The notes: generated by a model from the letters alone, not told the origin. 64,000 bases of DNA from Streptomyces diacarni (GCF_003323715.1 NZ_QOIN01000071.1:81644-145643), one strand, 5' to 3'; counted from the stretch's first letter, positions 1 to 8,462 are shown. Translations and numbers: made by a program.

Positions 1-556
1 CGCCTTCGACGGGCAGTTCGCGGTGGCGCAGCCCCATCACCAGTCCGGCTCCGTCGACGGCTTCGCCGCCGGGGGCCGTCCACGCGGTGACGTCGAGCGC
101 GTCGGGCACCGTGCCGGGGCGTACGGCCAGCGAGTGGTAGCGGGTGGCGGTGAAGGGGGAGGGGAGGCCGGTGAAGACGCCCGTGTCCGCGTGGGAGACC
201 GCGGAGGTCTTGCCGTGCAGGAGTTCGGGGGCCCTCTCGACGACGCCGCCGTAGGCGACGGCCATCGCCTGCATGCCCAGGCAGACGCCGAAGACGGGCA
301 GGCCGCGTTCGGCGCAGTGCCGGACCATGCCGATGCAGACGCCGGCGTCCTCGGGCGCGCCGGGGCCGGGGGAGAGGAGGACGCCGTCGAAGCCGCCCTC
401 CTCGCCGCCCCGGGCGGCGGAGGGGCCCACGGCGTGCCGGGGCTCGATCTCGTCGTTGCGGACGACCTCGCAGGTGGCTCCGAGTTGGTAGAGGTACTGC
501 ACGAGGTTGAAGACGAAGCTGTCGTAGTTGTCGACGACGAGGATGCGGGCGCTCAC
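1..556 (-). CDS. Glutamine amidotransferase, component II of anthranilate/aminodeoxychorismate synthase (3' end cut by window edge)
   Basis: The reading frame starts at a GTG (554-556) with MSARILVVDNYDSFVF, the typical beginning of TrpG/PabA class I amidotransferases, and runs off the left edge. The nucleophile-elbow motif GVCLGMQAMAVAYGG carries the catalytic Cys. Further on, TRYHSLAV and MGLRHRELPVEG match conserved TrpG/PabA segments. The family releases ammonia from glutamine for the chorismate-using partner subunit. The start overlaps the stop of the upstream small membrane protein (GTGA), so the two are probably translationally coupled. Without the partner gene I cannot decide between tryptophan and folate synthesis. 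Confidence 0.9.
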   Translation of the reverse strand, partial: MSARILVVDNYDSFVFNLVQYLYQLGATCEVVRNDEIEPRHAVGPSAARGGEEGGFDGVLLSPGPGAPEDAGVCIGMVRHCAERGLPVFGVCLGMQAMAVAYGGVVERAPELLHGKTSAVSHADTGVFTGLPSPFTATRYHSLAVRPGTVPDALDVTAWTAPGGEAVDGAGLVMGLRHRELPVEG

Positions 557-753
557 GCGGCACCTCCGGCGCGCGGGGTTCCCAGCGGCTCGGCGGCGCC
601 GTCGACGGTCACGTCGTTGAACGGCAGCATCGGTTCCGCCCACGGGAAGACGTACTGGAAGAGCAGGAAGACGACGCCGACCACCAGCACGGTCGAAATG
701 AGTATGCGCACGTACACGTTGCCGGGCAGATGCCGCCAGATCCAGCCGTACAT
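553..753 (-). CDS. Small single-pass membrane protein, conserved in Streptomyces
   Basis: About 66 residues beginning MYGWIWRHLPGN, then one hydrophobic helix (VRILISTVLVVGVVFLLF) and the motif QYVFPWAEPMLPFNDVTV before a short Gly/Ala tail. I chose the ATG at 751-753, preceded by a GGAGGAGAG-type purine run. A GTG at 811-813 would add 20 residues but has no visible ribosome binding site. It lies between the sortase and the amidotransferase on the same strand and overlaps the latter by 4 bp. The function is unknown; the position next to a sortase suggests an envelope role, which is inference. Confidence 0.7.
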   Translation of the reverse strand: MYGWIWRHLPGNVYVRILISTVLVVGVVFLLFQYVFPWAEPMLPFNDVTVDGAAEPLGTPRAGGAA

Positions 754-841
754 CCCGCGATGCCGTCCTCTCTCCTCCCGCGCCGCCTCGGGCACGCGTG
801 CCTTCCGGCCCACCCCAGAGTAACGGCGCCAGGGTACGGCT

Positions 842-1639
842 TCAGCGGCCTTCGCGGGTGAGCGCGTCCGGCTTCCCCTCGGCGGTGGGCCGGGTGGCGT
901 CCAGCCGTCCCCAGGCGATCAGCCGGTGGCTGCTGCCCCATTCCGGGTCGCAGGTGGTGAGGGTGAGGTAGCGGCCGGACCGCCGGAAGGGGGTGGCGGC
1001 CTCGTCGACGGGTTCCGGCACGGCCTTCAGGACGCCGGTGTCGCCGGGCAGCGTGCGGTAGGGCCGCGCGGTGATCGTGTACGTGTACCAGGTGTCGCCG
1101 TCGTTGACGACGACGGGATCGCCGGGGCGCAGCCGGGGGAAGTCCTTGAAGGGGTCGCCGTAGGTGCGGCGGTGTCCGGCGACGGCGAAGTTGCCCTTGT
1201 CTCCGGGGTCGGCGGTGCCGGTGTAGTGGCCCAGGCCCCTGCGCAGGGTGGCCGTTGCGGTGTTCTCCAGCACGGGCTTGGACCAGTCGCCGCCGAAGCG
1301 GGGGATGTACATGACGGCGAAGGACTCGCCGGCGCGGTGGCCCGGGGCCGTGGAGTCGGCGTCGCCGGCGCCGCCGTCGCCCGCCAGTTCGTCGGCGCCG
1401 CCCGTGGTGCCGCCGTCGTGGCCGCTGTCCCGGGTGCCGCCCGCGGTGCCCTCGTGCGCCGGGGCGCTGCCGGTGGGGCCCTGGGCCCACTGCTTGTGGA
1501 GCCGGGCGATCTCGTCGTCGGAGGCGTGTGCGGCGCGCAGCCCCGTCCAGTAGAGGAGGTAGACGACGAAGAGCACGATCACGAGGCCGATGGTGATGCA
1601 TGTCTCACTCAGGGTCCGTACGAGGGCTCGTAACGCCAT
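842..1639 (-). CDS. Class E sortase
   Basis: 265 residues. A membrane anchor at about residues 13-31 is followed by a Gly/Asp/Thr-rich linker and then the sortase barrel. Catalytic signatures are AGHRRTYGDPF (His), TLTTC with Cys at about 230, and SSHRLIAWG with the Arg at about 239. Class E sortases of Streptomyces anchor LAxTG-type proteins, such as long chaplins, to peptidoglycan at the outer membrane face. The ATG at 1637-1639 has a GAGG just upstream. It sits 29 bp after the DUF881 gene, so it probably belongs to the same leftward operon. No sorted substrate gene is visible in the window. Confidence 0.9.
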   Translation of the reverse strand: MALRALVRTLSETCITIGLVIVLFVVYLLYWTGLRAAHASDDEIARLHKQWAQGPTGSAPAHEGTAGGTRDSGHDGGTTGGADELAGDGGAGDADSTAPGHRAGESFAVMYIPRFGGDWSKPVLENTATATLRRGLGHYTGTADPGDKGNFAVAGHRRTYGDPFKDFPRLRPGDPVVVNDGDTWYTYTITARPYRTLPGDTGVLKAVPEPVDEAATPFRRSGRYLTLTTCDPEWGSSHRLIAWGRLDATRPTAEGKPDALTREGR

Positions 1640-1668
1640 CCCGCCTCACTCCCCACCGGTCGGCGTGG

Positions 1669-2406
1669 TCAGTCCACGGGCCGGGCCTGCTGGAGATCCA
1701 CTGTGCCGGAGTAGCCCGGAAGAGTCATCGCCTTGTGCTCGTCGACTTTCCAGCCGAGGCCGTAGGCGTCGACGTATTCGAGGTAGTTCTGGATGGCGGG
1801 CGCGGAGCGGAGGGCCTGCTGCAGCGCGTCGCGGTCGCCGACGGCGCTGATGGTGTAGGGCGGGGAGTAGACGCGCCCCTGGAGGATGAGGGTGTTGCCG
1901 ACGCAGCGCACGGCGCTGGTGGAGATCAGCCGCTGGTCCATCACCTTGATGCCCTTGGCGCCGCCCTTCCACAGGGCGTTGACGACGGCCTGGAGGTCCT
2001 GCTGGTGGATGACGAGGTCGTTGGGCTCGGGGTCCGGAAGCCCCGGGACCTTGGCGGTGGCGTTGGTGGGGGCGTCGTCGAGGGTGACGGTCAGCCCTTC
2101 GCCCTTCTGCTTCGTCAGGCCCGCGCCCTTCTCCAGGTCCGACAGCTCGCGGTCCTGACCCGCGGTGCTGCCGTCGTCACGGCGGGCGAGGTTGTCGACC
2201 TGGCGGCGCAGCGAGGCGGCCTGGCTGTCGAGTTCGGTGTTCTGCCTGCTGCGTTCCTGGATGAGGTCGCTGAGACGTAGCATCGAGGAGTCGCTGCGCA
2301 GGTTGGTGCCTTGCGCGGTGTTGAAACTGACCCAGAAGATGAGGCCTGCGAGGGCGAAGACGCCTATGGCGGCCAGCCGGGCAGGTCGGAGATGCATTCT
2401 GGTCAC
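1669..2406 (-). CDS. DUF881 family membrane-anchored protein
   Basis: 245 residues with a short cytoplasmic N-terminus, a membrane helix at about 11-27 (LAAIGVFALAGLIFWVSF), a coiled-coil-like stretch (LIQERSRQNTELDSQAASLRR) and a C-terminal DUF881 domain with VYSPPYTISAVGD and VDAYGLGWKV. The family is common beside actinobacterial cell-division genes, and crgA lies divergently next door here. The biochemical role is unknown. The start is a GTG at 2404-2406; an in-frame ATG at 2397 is possible. Confidence 0.85.
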   Translation of the reverse strand: MTRMHLRPARLAAIGVFALAGLIFWVSFNTAQGTNLRSDSSMLRLSDLIQERSRQNTELDSQAASLRRQVDNLARRDDGSTAGQDRELSDLEKGAGLTKQKGEGLTVTLDDAPTNATAKVPGLPDPEPNDLVIHQQDLQAVVNALWKGGAKGIKVMDQRLISTSAVRCVGNTLILQGRVYSPPYTISAVGDRDALQQALRSAPAIQNYLEYVDAYGLGWKVDEHKAMTLPGYSGTVDLQQARPVD

Positions 2407-2508
2407 CGTACCCTTGTCTCCCTCCGCCCTGGGAAAGCACTACGCTAACGGACCACCGTCCCCGTGGGCCGTGCGGCGGTCAGCAGCGCATCGACAGGAG
2501 AGTCTCTC

Positions 2509-2769
2509 GTGCCGAAGTCACGTATCCGAAAGAAAGCGGACTTCACGCCCCCGCCGGAGAAGAAGGCCACCAGCATCGATTTGCGCGGTGGTGGGCGCCG
2601 TTGGGTGGCTCCGCTGATGCTGGCGATGTTCGGGATCGGACTCGCCTGGATCGTCGTGTTCTATGTCACGAGCAGTTCGCTGCCCATCGAGGCGCTCGGG
2701 AACTGGAACATCGTGGTCGGCTTCGGCTTCATCGCGACGGGCTTCGTCGTCTCCACCCAGTGGAAATGA
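2509..2769 (+). CDS. crgA: Cell division protein CrgA
   Basis: 86 residues: a basic N-terminus (PKSRIRKKADFTPPPEKK) and two membrane helices (about 32-52 and 61-80), ending in STQWK. This is the actinobacterial CrgA family, which inhibits or coordinates FtsZ-ring assembly during sporulation septation in Streptomyces. The GTG at 2509 follows an AGGAGA at 2496-2501. The frame stays open upstream but lacks CrgA similarity there. The gene is transcribed away from the DUF881/sortase group. Its stop codon lies inside the left arm of the DnaA-box inverted repeat at 2767-2830. Confidence 0.93.
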   Translation: MPKSRIRKKADFTPPPEKKATSIDLRGGGRRWVAPLMLAMFGIGLAWIVVFYVTSSSLPIEALGNWNIVVGFGFIATGFVVSTQWK

Positions 2770-2976
2770 AAGTTATCCACAAGCTGATCCACAGCCTTGG
2801 ATAACTCACAAGATCTGTGGATAACTTTCAGGACGTTGACGCCGATGTGACCGGACGCGTGACGCCCGAAGGCCCGTTCGGCCAGTAACCCCAAGGGAAA
2901 CGTACGCCTGAGCGAATCTCGGGCGCGCGCACCACACCGTGCACAAGATCCCGTACACGCTGTGGAAAACCCGGGC
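2767..2976. promoter_or_regulatory. DnaA-box cluster with a 15-bp inverted repeat, outside oriC
   Basis: The crgA-rhomboid gap contains TTATCCACA (2773-2781), TGATCCACA (2785-2793, one mismatch) and TGTGGATAA (2816-2824, reverse orientation). Variant TGTGGAAAA is at 2961-2969. The outer boxes lie in a perfect inverted repeat TGAAAGTTATCCACA (2767-2781 / 2816-2830). DnaA binding is inferred from the box sequences. S. coelicolor is known to carry high-affinity DnaA-box clusters near oriC that titrate DnaA; whether this is the counterpart is not shown. Confidence 0.7.
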
Positions 2977-3906
2977 TCAGCTGAGCTGGAGCGTACGCAC
3001 CACGAGCAGCACCACGATCGCCGCGAGCACCAGCGCCGCCGTCCCGTACTGCACCAGTGCCCGCTTCTCGCGCGGTGCGTGCACCATCGCGTAGGCCAGC
3101 ACCAGGCCCGTCACCAGGCCGCCGACGTGCGCCTCCCAGGCGATGTTGTGCCACGTGAAGGTGAAGACCAGGTTGATCGCCAGCAGGATCAGGATGGGCC
3201 GCATGTCGTAGCGCAGCCGCCGCATCAGCACGGCCGTCGCCCCGAACAGGCCGAAGATCGCACCGGAGGCGCCCAGCGACGCCTGCTGCGGTGACGCGAG
3301 CAGGAAGGTGACCGCGCCGCCGCCGAGCCCGGAGAGCACGTACAGACCCGCGAGCCGCACCCGGCCCAGCGCCGCCTCCAGCGGCGGGCCCAGGAACCAC
3401 AGGCCCAGCATGTTCATGAGGATGTGCCAGATCTCCTGGTGCAGGAACATCGAGGTCAGCAGCCGCCACCACTGGCCCTCGGCCACGCCCTCCAGCGGCC
3501 CGTACGGCTCCGTGACCGCCTGCCCGAACAGCAGCAGCCGGTCCAGCAGCCGGTTGCCGACCGCCTGCACGGCGATGAAGACCGCCACGTTGAGGCCGAG
3601 GAGGACCTTGGTGACCAGCCGGGGATCCGCCGTCACCCGGCCGCCCGCCACCGTCCGCGGCCGGTTCGCGCCCGGCGCGTGCCCGGTGCCCGAACCCGAT
3701 CTGACGCACTCGGGGCACTGGAACCCCACGGAGGCCGGCACCATGCACTCGGGGCAGATCGGCCGCTCGCAGCGCGTGCACGAGATACCGGTCTCCCGAT
3801 CGGTGTGCCGGTAACAGTGCCTGGGGCCCTGCTGCCCGCCCTGACCGCCGGAATCTCCGTCCCGCTCGGCCCCGCCCCCGGGCTGTCCTTCCTGCGCCAC
3901 GCTCAC
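2977..3906 (-). CDS. Rhomboid-family intramembrane serine protease with N-terminal zinc-ribbon
   Basis: 309 residues. The N-terminus carries a His/Cys-rich zinc-binding module (HCYRHTD, CTRCERPICPEC, CPEC) followed by about six to seven membrane helices. The rhomboid dyad is visible as GASGAIFGLFGA (nucleophilic Ser) and the His of WEAHVGGLVTG. LINMLGLWFLGP-like residues of the rhomboid L1 region appear as ILMNMLGLWFLGPPLE. Rhomboids cleave membrane helices; the substrate is unknown. The gene lies downstream of the cyclophilin gene on the same strand, separated by a hairpin. Confidence 0.9.
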   Translation of the reverse strand: MSVAQEGQPGGGAERDGDSGGQGGQQGPRHCYRHTDRETGISCTRCERPICPECMVPASVGFQCPECVRSGSGTGHAPGANRPRTVAGGRVTADPRLVTKVLLGLNVAVFIAVQAVGNRLLDRLLLFGQAVTEPYGPLEGVAEGQWWRLLTSMFLHQEIWHILMNMLGLWFLGPPLEAALGRVRLAGLYVLSGLGGGAVTFLLASPQQASLGASGAIFGLFGATAVLMRRLRYDMRPILILLAINLVFTFTWHNIAWEAHVGGLVTGLVLAYAMVHAPREKRALVQYGTAALVLAAIVVLLVVRTLQLS

Positions 3907-3931
3907 CCCTCCAAGTCTCCCCCACGCACGA

Positions 3932-3962
3932 CCCCACCCGCCCTGAATACGGACGGGTGGGG
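3932..3962 (-). terminator. Probable terminator after the cyclophilin gene
   Basis: Inverted repeat CCCCACCCG (3932-3940) / CGGGTGGGG (3954-3962), with partly complementary inner bases. It sits just after the cyclophilin stop codon and before the rhomboid start. There is no clear U-run. Confidence 0.45.
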
Positions 3963-4006
3963 CGTACGGTTCCTGCGCTCGCGTCTGCTCGCGTCCGCCG
4001 GCGCGC

Positions 4007-4534
4007 CTACTGGCGCTCGATCACGACCGACTCGATCACCATGTCGTTGACGGGGCGGTCGGTGCGCGGGTTGGTCTGGGCGCCGCCGATGGCGTCGACG
4101 ACCTTCTTGCTCGCCTCGTCGCTGACCTCACCGAAGATGGTGTGCTTGCCCGTCAGCCACGTGGTGGGCGCGAGGGTGACGAAGAACTGCGAGCCGTTGG
4201 TGCCGGGGCCCGCGTTGGCCATCGCCAGCAGGTAGGGCTTGGTGAAGGCCAGGTCCGGGTGGATCTCGTCCCCGAACTCGTAGCCAGGCCCGCCGGTGCC
4301 GTTGCCCAGCGGGTCACCGCCCTGGATCATGAAGCCGCTGATGACACGGTGGAAGACCGTGCCGTCGTACAGCCGGTCGGTGCTCTTGGCACCCGTCGCG
4401 GGGTGCGTCCACTCGCGGGAGCCCTCGGCGAGCTCGACGAAGTTCTTGACCGTCTTGGGGGCGTGGTCCGGGAAGAGCTGGATCCGGATGTCGCCTTGGT
4501 TGGTCTTCAGGGTGGCGTGGAGCTGCTCGGCCAC
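4007..4534 (-). CDS. Peptidyl-prolyl cis-trans isomerase, cyclophilin type
   Basis: 175 residues with the full cyclophilin core: FHRVISGFMIQGGDP (catalytic Arg and Phe), a GPGTNGSQFFVTL motif and KHTIFGEV. There is no signal peptide, so it is probably cytoplasmic. It catalyses proline isomerisation during protein folding. The start MAEQLHATLKTNQGDIRI is the usual one in actinomycete orthologues. It stands alone and is transcribed leftward, divergent from the DUF5324 gene. Confidence 0.95.
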   Translation of the reverse strand: MAEQLHATLKTNQGDIRIQLFPDHAPKTVKNFVELAEGSREWTHPATGAKSTDRLYDGTVFHRVISGFMIQGGDPLGNGTGGPGYEFGDEIHPDLAFTKPYLLAMANAGPGTNGSQFFVTLAPTTWLTGKHTIFGEVSDEASKKVVDAIGGAQTNPRTDRPVNDMVIESVVIERQ

Positions 4535-4735
4535 GATCTACCTTCCATCTGTCTGCGTTGACTCCCCCGATCCTCCCACGGACGCTGGAGAAGGTCGGCT
4601 GACCCGGATGCCCGCTCGGGGGTACCCGGTAGCGGTCTGCCAGGCATGATCTTCGAAAGGGGTGGAAAAACGACTTCCTGTCCTCCGTTTTCGGAGAGAC
4701 TGCCCCACGTCATGAGCCACCGAAGAGGAGGAACC

Positions 4736-5470
4736 GTGACCACCAAGGAAAGCGTGCGCGCCGCGACCGGCACCGCCAAGGAGAACGTGCGCCACGCAGC
4801 GGAGGTGGTGAAGCCCCACGCCGACCAGGCCAAGGACACCGCCGCACGTTACGCACAGGAGGCGAGCGCGCGGCTGGGGCCCAAGGTCGCCAAGGCCGCC
4901 GAACAGGCACGCCACACCGCACGCGAAGGCTACGAGAGCTACGTGGGACCCCGGGTCGCGCAGGCGTGGGACGCCCTCCCCGCCGACGTCGACAAGGCCG
5001 CGGGCCGGGCCGCCAAGCGCACCAGGAAGGCGGCCCGCCAGGCGGCCGACTACGCGGGCCCGCGCATCGAGAGCGCCGTGGCGGACGTGCGCACCGCCAC
5101 CGCGCCGGCCCGCGAGGAGGCGGCGGCGCGCGGCGCCGCCGCGGTGGCCGCGCTGCGCGGCCAGGTGACGGCCGAGGAGATCGAGAAGCTCTCGCGCCGG
5201 CGCCGCCGCAGGTCCCGCACCGGCCGCTTCGTCTGGCGCGCGGGGCTGGTCGGCCTGGTGGCGGGCGGCGCGTACGCGGCCTGGCGCTGGTGGGACCGGC
5301 AGGCGAACCCGGACTGGCTGGTCGAGCCGCCGGCCGCCACCGAGGTCAGCGACCGGGCGCCGCTCACCAGCGTGAACGGCTCGGGGCCCGCCGGCGGTGA
5401 CGCCGACCTGGACCCCGAGGTGCGCGCCAAGCAGGACGACGCCGAGGCCGAGGAGCGCAAGGAGAAGTAG
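4736..5470 (+). CDS. DUF5324 family protein, helical with one membrane segment
   Basis: About 244 residues, rich in Ala, Lys, Arg and Glu. The first ~170 residues look like long amphipathic helices (apolipoprotein/LEA-like heptads: ESVRAATGTAKENVRHAAEVVKP). A basic patch (RRRRRRSRTGR), a membrane helix (AGLVGLVAGGAYAAWRWW) and an acidic tail follow. The GTG at 4736 is preceded by GAGGAGG; an in-frame ATG at 4712 is an alternative. The family is streptomycete-specific as far as I know and has no assigned function. It converges on the STAS gene through a shared hairpin. Confidence 0.75.
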   Translation: MTTKESVRAATGTAKENVRHAAEVVKPHADQAKDTAARYAQEASARLGPKVAKAAEQARHTAREGYESYVGPRVAQAWDALPADVDKAAGRAAKRTRKAARQAADYAGPRIESAVADVRTATAPAREEAAARGAAAVAALRGQVTAEEIEKLSRRRRRRSRTGRFVWRAGLVGLVAGGAYAAWRWWDRQANPDWLVEPPAATEVSDRAPLTSVNGSGPAGGDADLDPEVRAKQDDAEAEERKEK

Positions 5471-5507
5471 CCGCGATGCCGGCCCGCGAGGGTGGCTGCC
5501 CAGCGGA

Positions 5508-5541
5508 AGGGGCGGGAGACCTGGTCAGGTCTCCCGCCCCT
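5508..5541. terminator. Bidirectional terminator between convergent genes
   Basis: Perfect 16-bp stem (AGGGGCGGGAGACCTG, 5508-5523; complement 5526-5541) with a 2-nt loop. It lies after the DUF5324 gene and overlaps the last codons of the STAS gene. Confidence 0.7.
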
Positions 5542-6061
5542 GGGCGTGTGGGGCGCTGTCCGCCCCCTCGTCGGCCAGGGCGCCGCGCTCCTCCTGGCGC
5601 GGGGATCGGGCGCGGTCGGCCGCCGCCTGTGGGGGTACGCCGTCGGCCCCCGCGGCCCCGGGTACGCCGTCGGCCGTCTCGTCCGGGAGCGTGGGCAGGG
5701 GTGCCAGGACGTCGGCCAGCCCGGTGATGCGCAGCAGCCGCAGCACGCGGGTGTCCGCGCACACGAGGGTGAAGGTGCCGCCGCCCGCGAGCACCCGGGA
5801 GCGGATGTCCACCAGAAGGGCGAGCCCGCTGCAGTCGATGAACGTCACGGGCCGCAGGTCGGCGACGAGGCGGCGTGCGGGCGCCGCGGTGAGCGCGTAG
5901 AGCTGCGGCGTGGTGGCCAGGACGACGGCCAGGTCGATCTCCCCGCTCAGCTCCACCACGGTCCGGTCCGCGCCGGCACGGGAGCGCACGGTGCCGCCGG
6001 GGGGCTCTTCCCCCGCCGCGGATGTCAGCGTGCGGGCGCTCTCGTCCCTGTGCGGTGCCAT
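5525..6061 (-). CDS. STAS-domain protein, anti-sigma-factor antagonist type
   Basis: 178 residues. A STAS fold of SpoIIAA type spans about 25-125: VVELSGEIDLAVV at the first strands and the phospho-site region FIDCSGLALLVDIRSR, where the Ser of DCSG is the usual kinase target. An Ala/Glu/Arg-rich tail of about 50 residues with no domain follows. Such proteins release sigma factors by binding anti-sigma kinases; no partner is next to it. The ATG at 6059-6061 has GAGGG five bases upstream. A tandem 23-bp repeat lies immediately upstream. Confidence 0.85.
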   Translation of the reverse strand: MAPHRDESARTLTSAAGEEPPGGTVRSRAGADRTVVELSGEIDLAVVLATTPQLYALTAAPARRLVADLRPVTFIDCSGLALLVDIRSRVLAGGGTFTLVCADTRVLRLLRITGLADVLAPLPTLPDETADGVPGAAGADGVPPQAAADRARSPRQEERGALADEGADSAPHAQGRET

Positions 6062-6327
6062 CGGTGCCCTCGCGTATGACCTTGTGACCGTAGGAGTCCG
6101 GGAAATCTGACCGTAGGAGTCCGGGAAATCGGCCCGTAAGCATAGGCAGCGTCCCTGGGGGTGGCGCTGCGCCACCCCCACACCATCACCCGATCGAGTG
6201 GAATAAGCGTAAACCGCTTGCAAGTTGGCCGCAGAGCACTTCAGCAAGTCCGTGCGGTGCGGTGGTTCACCCCCGGAAAACCGCGAAGTGGCCGCCAGGA
6301 CCGCGCATCGGGGGAACACTTGAAGCT
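6062..6327. promoter_or_regulatory. Divergent intergenic region with a tandem 23-bp repeat and a hairpin
   Basis: Two exact adjacent copies of a 23-bp unit (TGACCGTAGGAGTCCGGGAA followed by ATC) occupy 6085-6107 and 6108-6130, just before the STAS start. A 10-bp stem with 3-nt loop (GGGGGTGGCG, 6157-6166 / 6170-6179) follows. Since the genes on both sides diverge, these are more likely operator or promoter elements than terminators. No known regulator motif is recognised. Confidence 0.55.
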
Positions 6328-8406
6328 GTGCGGAAGAACATCCCTGAGGAGACAACGTCGTTCGTCGGCAGGGTGGACGAACTGGCGCGGGTGCGCGACG
6401 CGCTCGGGCGGCGGCGGCTGGTGACCCTGGTGGGCGGCGCCGGGGTCGGCAAGTCCCGGCTGGCCCTGCGGGCGGCCTCGGCACGCACCCCCGAGGCGGA
6501 CGGCGGCACCTACTGGGCCGACCTGTGGCCGCTGCCCGGGGACGAACTGCTCGCCGCCACCGTCGCCGACGCGCTCGGCCTCTCGGACCACACCTCGCGG
6601 ATGCCGCTGGACGCGCTGTGCGCCTGGGTGGCGGAGCGGCCCGTGCTGCTGGTCCTCGACTCGTGTGAACACCTCGTCCCCCAGTGCCGTCACCTGATCG
6701 AGCGGTTGCTGGCGGACTGCCCCCGGATGCGGGTGCTGGCCACCAGCAGGGAGACGCTGGGTGCGGCCGGCGAGACGGTCCTCACCGTGCCGCCGCTGGA
6801 GACCGCGACCGACGCGGTGACGCTGTTCGCCCAGCGCGCCGAAGCGGTCGGCGCCCCCGTACGGGACGGCGCCCAACAGCGGCTCGCGGCACGCCTGTGC
6901 GCCCGCCTGGAGGGCGTTCCGCTGGCCCTGGAGCTGGCCGCGGCCCAACTGCGCCACCACGGCCTCGCCGAAACCACCGCCCGGGTCCGCTCCGGCCTCG
7001 ACCTCCCCCACACCCCGCACACCGCCGCCGAACCCCGCACCCCGCCCCCTGGCGACGTCCCCGCGCCGGGCCGACCCGCGCGGCACGGCGCCGTGCGCAC
7101 CGCCGTCGGCTGGAGCCACGAGCTGTGCCGCCCCACCGAACGCCTGCTGTGGGCCCGGCTGGCCGCCTTCCCCGGCGGCTTCGACGCGGCCTTCGCCGAG
7201 CAGGTGTGCGCCGGCGGGCCGCTGCACCCCGGGGAGCTGCGCTCCTGCCTGGCGGGGCTGGTCAACAAGTCCGTCGTCACCCGGAGCAGTGACGGCCGCT
7301 ACCGGCTGCTGGACACCATCCGCGAGTACGGCCGCATGTGGCTGCGGGAGCTGGGCGAGGAGGAACACGTCACCGCCCGGCACGCCCGGGTGGTGCTGGA
7401 GCTGTCCCGGCTGGCCCGCGACGAGTGGCTCGGCCCCCGCCAGCAGAGCTGGTACGCGCGGCTGGAGAGCCTCTACCACGACGTCCGCGAGGCTCTGCGG
7501 TACCTGCTGGGCGCCGACCCGGACGCGGCCCTGGAGCTGGCCGGGAACGTGGCGTTCTTCTGGGTGTGCTGCGGCCACCTGTACGAGACCGACCACTTCC
7601 TGCAGCTCGCGCTCGCCGCCACCGGCCGCCCGGGGCACCGGCGGACACGGGGCCTGTGGTCGCTCGGGCTGGCGCACGTCCTCCAGGGCGATCACGCGAC
7701 GGGACGGAAGTACGCCGCCCTCAGCAGGGAGTCGGCCCGCGCGGGCGACGACGCCGAGGGCGTACGTCAGGCCGCCTACCTGAACGGACTCGCCGCCCTG
7801 CTGACCGGACACCCCCTGGCCGCCCTCGCGGGGGCCGACGAGGCGCTGCGCGGCGCCCCGGGACGCGAAGCGTCCGGTTTCGGCACCACCCTCTGCCGCC
7901 TGGTGCGGGTCTTCGCGCTCACCGGCGCGGGACAGCTGAAGGAGGCGCGCGAGACGGCCGAGACGCTGCGCCGCGCGTGCGTGCGCACGGGGGAGTACTG
8001 GACCCGCTCCTACACCGACTACCAACTGGCACTGGTCGCCCTGTTCGAGGGCAGGGCGGACGAGGCGACGACGCACGCACGGGACATGCTGGACTCCAAG
8101 CGCCGCCTCGGCGACCGCTTCGGCATCGCGCTCGGCCTGGAGCTGCTGGCCGCCTCCTGGGCGCAACGCGGCGCCCCGCGGCACGCGGCCCTCGCCTACG
8201 GCGCCAGCGCACAGCACTGGGAGATCGTCGGCCACCACCAGCGCGGCACCCCCGAGGTCGCGCCGCTGCGGGAGCGGGGGCAGGAGGCGGCCCGCACCCG
8301 CCTGGGCCCGACGGAGTACGCCGCGCTGTTCGAGCACGCACTGCGGGCCGACCGCGACCACGTGGTGACCTGGGCGACCACGCCGGATCCCGCACCGCAC
8401 CTGTGA
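6328..8406 (+). CDS. AfsR/COG3903-like ATPase regulator lacking an obvious DNA-binding domain
   Basis: About 692 residues from the GTG at 6328 (VRKNIPEETTSFVGRVDEL, the usual opening of this class); 22 further upstream codons are open from 6262. It has Walker A GGAGVGKSRL, Walker B VLLVLDSCEHL, sensor motif LATSRETL and the helical segment GVPLALELAA. Winged-helix and TPR-like repeats follow, from about residue 270 to the end. No LuxR, SARP or HTH domain is visible at either end, unlike many relatives. The likely role is an NTP-dependent signalling scaffold; the target is unknown. Divergent from the STAS gene, it may be accessory, since I do not recall it in the conserved origin neighbourhood. 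Confidence 0.75.
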   Translation: MRKNIPEETTSFVGRVDELARVRDALGRRRLVTLVGGAGVGKSRLALRAASARTPEADGGTYWADLWPLPGDELLAATVADALGLSDHTSRMPLDALCAWVAERPVLLVLDSCEHLVPQCRHLIERLLADCPRMRVLATSRETLGAAGETVLTVPPLETATDAVTLFAQRAEAVGAPVRDGAQQRLAARLCARLEGVPLALELAAAQLRHHGLAETTARVRSGLDLPHTPHTAAEPRTPPPGDVPAPGRPARHGAVRTAVGWSHELCRPTERLLWARLAAFPGGFDAAFAEQVCAGGPLHPGELRSCLAGLVNKSVVTRSSDGRYRLLDTIREYGRMWLRELGEEEHVTARHARVVLELSRLARDEWLGPRQQSWYARLESLYHDVREALRYLLGADPDAALELAGNVAFFWVCCGHLYETDHFLQLALAATGRPGHRRTRGLWSLGLAHVLQGDHATGRKYAALSRESARAGDDAEGVRQAAYLNGLAALLTGHPLAALAGADEALRGAPGREASGFGTTLCRLVRVFALTGAGQLKEARETAETLRRACVRTGEYWTRSYTDYQLALVALFEGRADEATTHARDMLDSKRRLGDRFGIALGLELLAASWAQRGAPRHAALAYGASAQHWEIVGHHQRGTPEVAPLRERGQEAARTRLGPTEYAALFEHALRADRDHVVTWATTPDPAPHL

Positions 8407-8462
8407 CGGGCCGCACCGCCCGTCCCCCGCGTCGGAAGGCACCGGGGCGCAACCCCGGAAAA

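Noticed and set aside
5601..6484. 319-residue version of the STAS protein
   Set aside because: The upstream part crosses the tandem repeats and hairpin and has no similarity; the ATG at 6059-6061 has a proper ribosome site.
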